NCBI GenBank assembly: GCA_004835665.1
Contig: RBKR01000005.1
Location: 1,054,001-1,118,000, forward strand
DNA length: 64,000 bases
Reading direction: 5' to 3'
Source of the DNA: Phoma sp. XZ068
Taxonomy: Eukaryota; Ascomycota; Dothideomycetes; Pleosporales; Didymellaceae
Of this stretch, positions 57,936 to 64,000 are shown piece by piece. Both the position numbers and the translations under genes were made by a program. The notes under the pieces are model-generated. The model did no database searches. It had not been told where the DNA came from and saw only the letters and a program-made list of their open reading frames with translations. Within the stretch, counting starts at the first letter, position 1; each line of letters begins with the position of its first letter.

Positions 57936-58418
57936 TATTATAATCTTAGAGGAAGAGGTATAGTATAATAAAGTTATAGTTATAGATTAACAGCGCAGGG
58001 CTAAGAAGACTATATAATATCCTATAATTCTATAGAAATAAACTATACTAAGAGTATAAGATAGTATAAGATACTATATATATATTCTATAGAAACTATA
58101 AACTACTTATAGAAACTATAGGGCCTCCTATAGGACTTTATAGGACATTATAAGAAATATAGGACACTCTTTAGTATATAGCAATTAGGAATACTGCTCT
58201 TATAGTATTATATTTAACCTTGTTAATTAACTTTATTATTAGAACTTAATCTAACTCTTAAGCTAGACAGATTAACTATCTATACTACTTATTATTAACC
58301 CTATAGTTATTATAGTATTTTACTAGATATCTATACTAACCTCTCCTATACTAGTACTTATTCTAGAAAACTAACCTTAGAAGTATTTATAAGCTTTACT
58401 TAGTTTATAACCTTAATA
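57936..58418 (+). repeat. A2 5' LTR
   Basis: 483 bp, from TATTATAATC (TGTTA with G to A) to CCTTAATA, otherwise like the other LTRs. Confidence 0.88.
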
Positions 58419-61400
58419 TTTTAAATACTTCTAAGATAAGTACTACTTTAGAATCCTATACTACTTTTAGCAACTTTAATATATTATACTAGACAGCTAA
58501 TAATAATCTTAATATAGAAGAAGAGGCCTAGGCCTCTAACTATAGCTTAGTCTACCTAGTAGCTAAACCTAAGACCTTTAATAGTACTTAAGAAAAGCTA
58601 GAAGACTAGCTTATAAAGTTTAATCTATTCTTTATATTCTAAAGAGAATATATCTCTAAAGAAAAACAAGTTACCCTTATAGCTATATTTATAAAGAATT
58701 ATACCTTTACTTAGATTAAGCTCTTTATCTACTATTACTACAGAGAAGGTAGATTAACTAATATTAACCTATAGATAGAGGATTTTAACCTATTTAAAAA
58801 ATAGATTAGACAAGTATTTAGAGTATATAATAAACTAACTATTACTTATTATAATATTTAGTATATTTAATAAACTATATTAGCTACTAACTATACTACT
58901 AAGTTTTAGTAGCTAGCTATATTTACTAGCTAGAACAACACTGCACTAATAACTATATTTAGACAAGGCCTTAAGCCTAAGGTTAAGAAAGAGCTTATAT
59001 AGACTACTATAGTAACTAATATATTTAATAAACTTATTAATAAGTCTATTAGTATTAATATTAAGCTCTATAACCTCTAATAGGAACTAAGAAAGGACCC
59101 TTATATGCAAGCTATAACTTATATTATTTACCTACCTATAGCTCTATATAACTAATAGTATAATAATAACTTTTACTATAGATAATATAGTCTCTAATAC
59201 TAACCTAATATAGAATACTATATCTATAGTAATACTTATAGTAGCTACTATAGACCTAAGGCTATAGACCTGTCTAATATTAATAAGGGACTAATAAATA
59301 TAAAGCTATAATAGAATAAAAAAAAGGGATATAGTAATAATAGAAGTAACAAGGATAGAACTTATTATAACTATAGTAAACTAGGCTACTTTACTAAAGA
59401 CTATTAATAGAATAAAGTATTCTAACAGATTAATATATTAGTTAACAGACTAGACAGCAAAGACACTAGTAATAAATAAGAAGTTATTACTAATAGAATT
59501 AGACAACTTATAAAAGACCTAGAATTAGGATATAAAGTAGACACTAAGCACTAAGGTATAAGTATTACCTAATCTATAACACTATACTATAAGTCTTAGG
59601 CTACCTAGACATCTAACACTAAAGAAACTATACTATAACTACCTAGACATTACCTAGAAAAGAATAATAATAATTAAGAATAAATAGCACGCTCTACTAC
59701 TACATAGTAAAAGGCATAATATAATATACACTATTAGAAATATAAGTAATATAAAGTTAAGAAAGCTAATAACAAAGCCTATACTAAGTTATATTAAGAC
59801 CTAATTATCCCCTCTATTAAGGTAGACAATAAAGAAAACTAGTATAATAAGTTATATAAGGAATACTAATAGTAATATTAGCTAGAAGCACACTAAAACT
59901 AGAACTATAATTACCTAGAACCTAATTACAGCCTAGACTCTAGAAACCTATACTATAGAGCACTATTATAAACAGCATACTACTATAATAGTTACTAGAT
60001 ATATTATTTAGAGAAACTTAATTTAGAATAGTTCCTAAAGAGACGTCTATATAAACTATAATAGAAAGATTATAAGAAGGACTACTATATACTATACCTA
60101 ATAGATAAATATAATAATAAATACTTTCTTAGCTAGAATAAGTCTAAGTATAGATAATAAGAACTAGTAATAAATAAGTAATACTTTAATTAGCATTAGC
60201 AGACCTACCTTAATCCCTACTATAAAACCTATAAAGAAAAGAAGTAAAGCAATAGCTTTAGATAAGAGAATCTTTTTTTAGAGTAGCGCTAGCAGGCACT
60301 AGAGATTAATCTATTAATAGTATTAGAAGTAATTACTAACTAATTAAGTTACCTATTAAGGTAAATAGAAGATAGATAAAGGCACTCTTAGACTCTAGAG
60401 TATAGTCTAATTATATCTCTTTATAAGCAGTATAGCTAGCTAGACTATACCCTACTTAGAAGATAATACCTTACCTACTTAGAGTAGCTAATAGAGAACT
60501 AATACCTAAGGAATCTAAGATTATATACAAAGTAACTATAGTACCCCTCTAGATCTATAGATACTATAAGGAAATAACTCTAGACACTTTTAGAATAGCT
60601 ACTTATAATATTATATTAGAACTTCTATAGTTAAGAAAGTATAATCTAGATATTAATTAGAAGAATTAATAGCTTTTATTAAGCTAATATAGATATAGCA
60701 CTACTATATTATAGCCTGTGTAGTTTATAATATAACTAGTAGATAAGAAGAAGATTAATAATATCTCTTTAATATATAAGACGCGCTAAAATAGAGTAGT
60801 TAACTATATAGATATAGAACGCCCTACTAGTTATAAGGCAACAGTTAAAGAAAAGAATAGTACACCTTCTAATATTCTAGATAAATACAAGAGTTATATA
60901 GAACTCTTTTATAATAAGAAGACTATAAAGGCATTACTATAGTATAAACCCTAGAATTATAAAATTAAACTCTAGAAAGGAAAGGAACTACCTTTTAGGC
61001 CTATATACAGAATATCTAAGAAAGAACTTAGTATACTTAAGGAATATATTAATAAGAACCTTAAGAAGAGATTTATACAAGAATTAGAATTACTAGTAGG
61101 ATTCCTAGTCCTCTTTATACTAAAGAAAGATAGTAAATTATAAATATATATTAACTACTAGAAACTTAATAATATTATAATTAAGAATTAGTACCTATTA
61201 CTAAATATTAAGAAACTATAGGATTAGCTATCTAGAGCATAATACTTTACTATACTTAATTTATATAGAGTATACAACCTTATATATATAAAAGAAGGCA
61301 AAGAATAGAAGACTATATTCTAAACATGCTATAGTTACTATAAGTATATAGTAATACTATTTAGGCTTACTAATACACTAGCTATATATTAGGCCCTTAT

Positions 61401-63610
61401 TAACAATATATTAAGAGCATACTTAGATATTATAGTAGTAGCATACCTTAATAATATCCTAGTATATTTAGTAATACTAGAAGAATATATTTACTATATT
61501 AGAGAAGTGTTAGAATACCTTAGAAAGGCAGATCTTTAACTTAAACCTAAGAAATATAAATAGTATAAGAAAGAAGTAGAATTCCTTAGCTATATTATAG
61601 GCAGATACAGAGTTAAGATAAGTAAAACAAAAATTTAAGTTATAAAGGATTAGCTAACTCCTACCTCTCTTAAGGGAATCTAAGAATTTCTAGAATTTAT
61701 TAATTTTAATTAACACTTTATTAAGGATTATTTACTTAAAGCCTTACTACTTATAAAGCTTATATAAAAGAATATACTATTTAAGTAGAAGCAGGTATAA
61801 GAAGATACTTTCTAGTTACTTAAACAGTCCTATATTAAGCTACCTATAATAATTATATTTAAGAATAGAAAGCTACTTTAAATTAAGACAGATGCCTTAG
61901 ATTTAGTATTAGAAGCTTACGCTATATAAGAACAAGACAGATAATAGTACTTAATTACCTACTACTCTAGGAAATTCTTAGGACTAGAAGAATAATATAA
62001 TATATATAATAAAGAATTACTAGCTATTATATTAGCCCTAGAATATTAGAGAATCTATATAAAAAGTTACTTAGAACTTACTATCTATATAGATTATAAG
62101 AACTTAGTACACTTTACTACTACTAAGACACTTAACTAATAATAAGTATACTAGTCTAAGCTATTAGGATAATATAAGTTTAAGATACTATATACCCTAG
62201 AAAAAAACAATAGCAGAGCTAACGCACTTAGTAGATAATATAATCTAGCTAGAGAAAAGATAATAAACTAGTTTACTATACTTAGAGTTAATAAAGATAG
62301 GTTATTAGAACTATCTTAGTAGCTTAATAATATAATATAAGTTTAGTAGGAACAGCGTATACCTATAGAGGTACTAGAAGAATTAGAGAATAAAATTATA
62401 AGCTATTATTATAATAACCTGCTTTATAGACACTCTAGTATAACACAAATAATAGAACTTATTAGATAATACTATAAGTTTAGCTATATAAAGGACAAGG
62501 TTACTAAATTTATTAAGAACTATATTAATTGCCAATAGAACAAACACAGTATATATATAAAATATAAAGAAATATAAGCAATAAAGCTACTAATAGCACT
62601 ATAGATAAATATTATAATAGACTTTATTATATAACTACTAATCTCTAAGAACCCTATTATAGGATATACCTATAACTTAATCTTTATTATAGTAGATAGA
62701 TTTACTAAAGTAGTAGAAATAATACTATTTTAATATAGTTATACTGTAGAGTAGCTTGCACAAGTATTTCTAGATAGGATTATCTATTACTATAGTATAC
62801 TAGAATTAATTATTAGTAATAGAGATAAGCTATTTATATTAAATTATTAAACTATGCTTATAGCAGCTATTAGTACTAAGAAAAAGCTATTAACTATATA
62901 TTATCTATAAACAGACAGATAAATAGAAAGAATAAATTAAACTATAGAAATATACCTAAGGATATATAGCAACTAGGAGTAAGATAACTAGGTCTTACTA
63001 TTACCTATAGTATAGATTATATATAACAACAAACTATTAGAAGTAATAGGTATAATACTATTCTTTATAAATTATAGAAGATACCTAAATCTCTTTATAA
63101 GGTCTCTTAATAGTAATATCTAAACAGATTTAGCAATAACCTTAGTATAAAGACTAAAAGAAGTATACTAGAAATTACTTAAAAATATTAATAAGGCTTA
63201 ATAATAAGTAATCTCTTATATTAATTAAAAAAGAAAAATAGTACCTTAGCTAAAAGAGGGGGATAAAGTCTATCTCCTTATAAAAAACTTACAAATATAA
63301 AGACTAATAAAAAAACTAGATTATATTAAGGTTAGACTATTTTTTATTTCTAGGTAAATTAGCTCTATAAACTATTAACTTAAACTACTATAGGATACTA
63401 GAATACACCCTATATTTTATATATTGCTATTAGAACTAGTAGACCCTAATACACTAATCTAGAAAGACTTCTACTACTAGGTTAAAGAGGAAACTAAGTA
63501 AAAAGTTAAAAAAATAATATAATATTAAAAGAAAGGATATAAGGATAAATATCTAGTTAAGTAGTTAGAATACCCTAACTTAGAGAATATATAGAAACTA
63601 TTAATAAACC

Positions 63611-64000
63611 TTATAAACTGCTACTAGCTATTATACTAGTATTAGTAGTATTAGGGTCTAGAAGAGGAGGATATATTGCCTAGTCTAGTATAAGTAAGCT
63701 AGGCATTAACCTATTCTTAAGCACAGTAATATTATTAAGCAATAACTCCTATTACTCTAGGTGCTCTATATCCTTAACAAACTAAGCACTTATATTAAAC
63801 TATTACTATTTATAATACTTTAAGAATTTCTTTTATTTATATACCTAGTTTAATTTAGTATAAGCAGCCTATAAGGTAGCTATTATAGCTTCCTTAGCTT
63901 TAGCAGCCTTGTCTTCTATTTCTTCTAGATATAATATCTTATTATTAATTTTAGAGAAATTAGGAATAGGCAGATCTACAGACTTGCACTTCTTTATTCT
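63611..64000 (-). pseudogene. Antisense reading frame of family A, copy in A2 (partial)
   Basis: Minus-strand frame ending at TAA 63611-63613 and running off the right edge. The visible N-terminal part reads KCKSVDLPIPNFSKI and continues as in A0 and A1, with the same Lys/Glu-rich helix. It is the third copy of this frame in the same position relative to the chromodomain. Confidence 0.55.

Larger units (their letters stand above)
57936..64000 (+). mobile_element. Chromodomain Gypsy/Ty3 retrotransposon, family A copy A2 (RIP-mutated, cut by window edge)
   Basis: This is a plus-strand copy with the full-length internal region. Gag begins around 58.56 kb, with a zinc knuckle turned to Tyr at about 59.36-59.40 kb (YYNYSKLGYFTKDY). 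Protease LDSR lies near 60.39 kb and RT about 61.08-61.64 kb, with YLNN near 61.45 kb. RNase H is at about 61.88-62.26 kb. Integrase is at about 62.45-63.15 kb, where the second catalytic Asp reads Asn in ISNRDKLF. The chromodomain is at about 63.48-63.6 kb, followed by the opposite-strand frame to the edge. The distance from the LTR to the opposite-strand stop (about 5.19 kb) equals that of A0. The right LTR and the target duplication (left side ATATA) are outside the window. Confidence 0.88.

Overview
The window reads as nuclear DNA of a filamentous ascomycete, most likely a Dothideomycete of the Pleosporales type. Genes have short introns (about 45-80 nt, usually with CTAAC/CTGAC branch sites), neighbours lie on mixed strands, and several families are typical of filamentous fungi (IEC3, a PARP/E2-type protein, a COG7-like subunit, HFM1 with a fungal C-terminal zinc cluster). 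The genome looks two-speed: about 41 kb of ordinary gene-bearing DNA ends abruptly at an AT-rich block of about 23 kb, made of Gypsy/Ty3 retrotransposons destroyed by C:G to T:A transitions of the RIP (repeat-induced point mutation) kind.

From 1 to 36.1 kb the genes are mostly housekeeping: a PARP/E2-type gene running off the left edge, a COG7-like Golgi subunit, a two-BIR-domain Bir1/survivin, mitochondrial TAM41, a large secreted protein, a Cys-rich single-pass membrane protein with a damaged 5' end, a nucleotide-sugar transporter, the meiotic helicase HFM1/MER3, a GH5 exo-1,3-glucanase, ALG13, mitochondrial ribosomal protein mS35, INO80 subunit IEC3, an ORMDL sphingolipid regulator, a Na+/H+ antiporter, a conserved hypothetical protein, the mitochondrial ribosome recycling factor and a multi-pass membrane protein. 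They do not form one pathway. Four divergent pairs share short 5' intervals: BIR1/TAM41, ALG13/mS35, IEC3/ORM1 and RRF1/membrane protein.

From 36.1 to 40.7 kb is a decaying accessory zone: a broken minus-strand gene of unknown family, then a broken plus-strand gene resembling fungal FluG/DUF3435-type proteins. An apparently intact U6 snRNA gene (about 40731-40831), with an upstream TATA box and a downstream B box, is the last functional gene before the transposon block.

From about 41.25 kb to the end, one Gypsy element (family B) is interrupted by three copies of a second Gypsy element with a chromodomain (family A). Copy A0 (43483-50228, minus strand) is flanked by the 5-bp duplication CTAAC and copy A1 (51402-57294, plus strand) by GCTAG. 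Copy A2 (57936 to beyond the window, plus strand) lacks its right end. Removing A0 and A1 restores continuous protease and RT-to-RNase H reading in family B. All three A copies carry an extra reading frame on the opposite strand between the chromodomain end and the 3' LTR. It has no counterpart I can name and is the most unusual item here. A 331-bp inverted-repeat (MITE-like) element lies near the left edge of the block.
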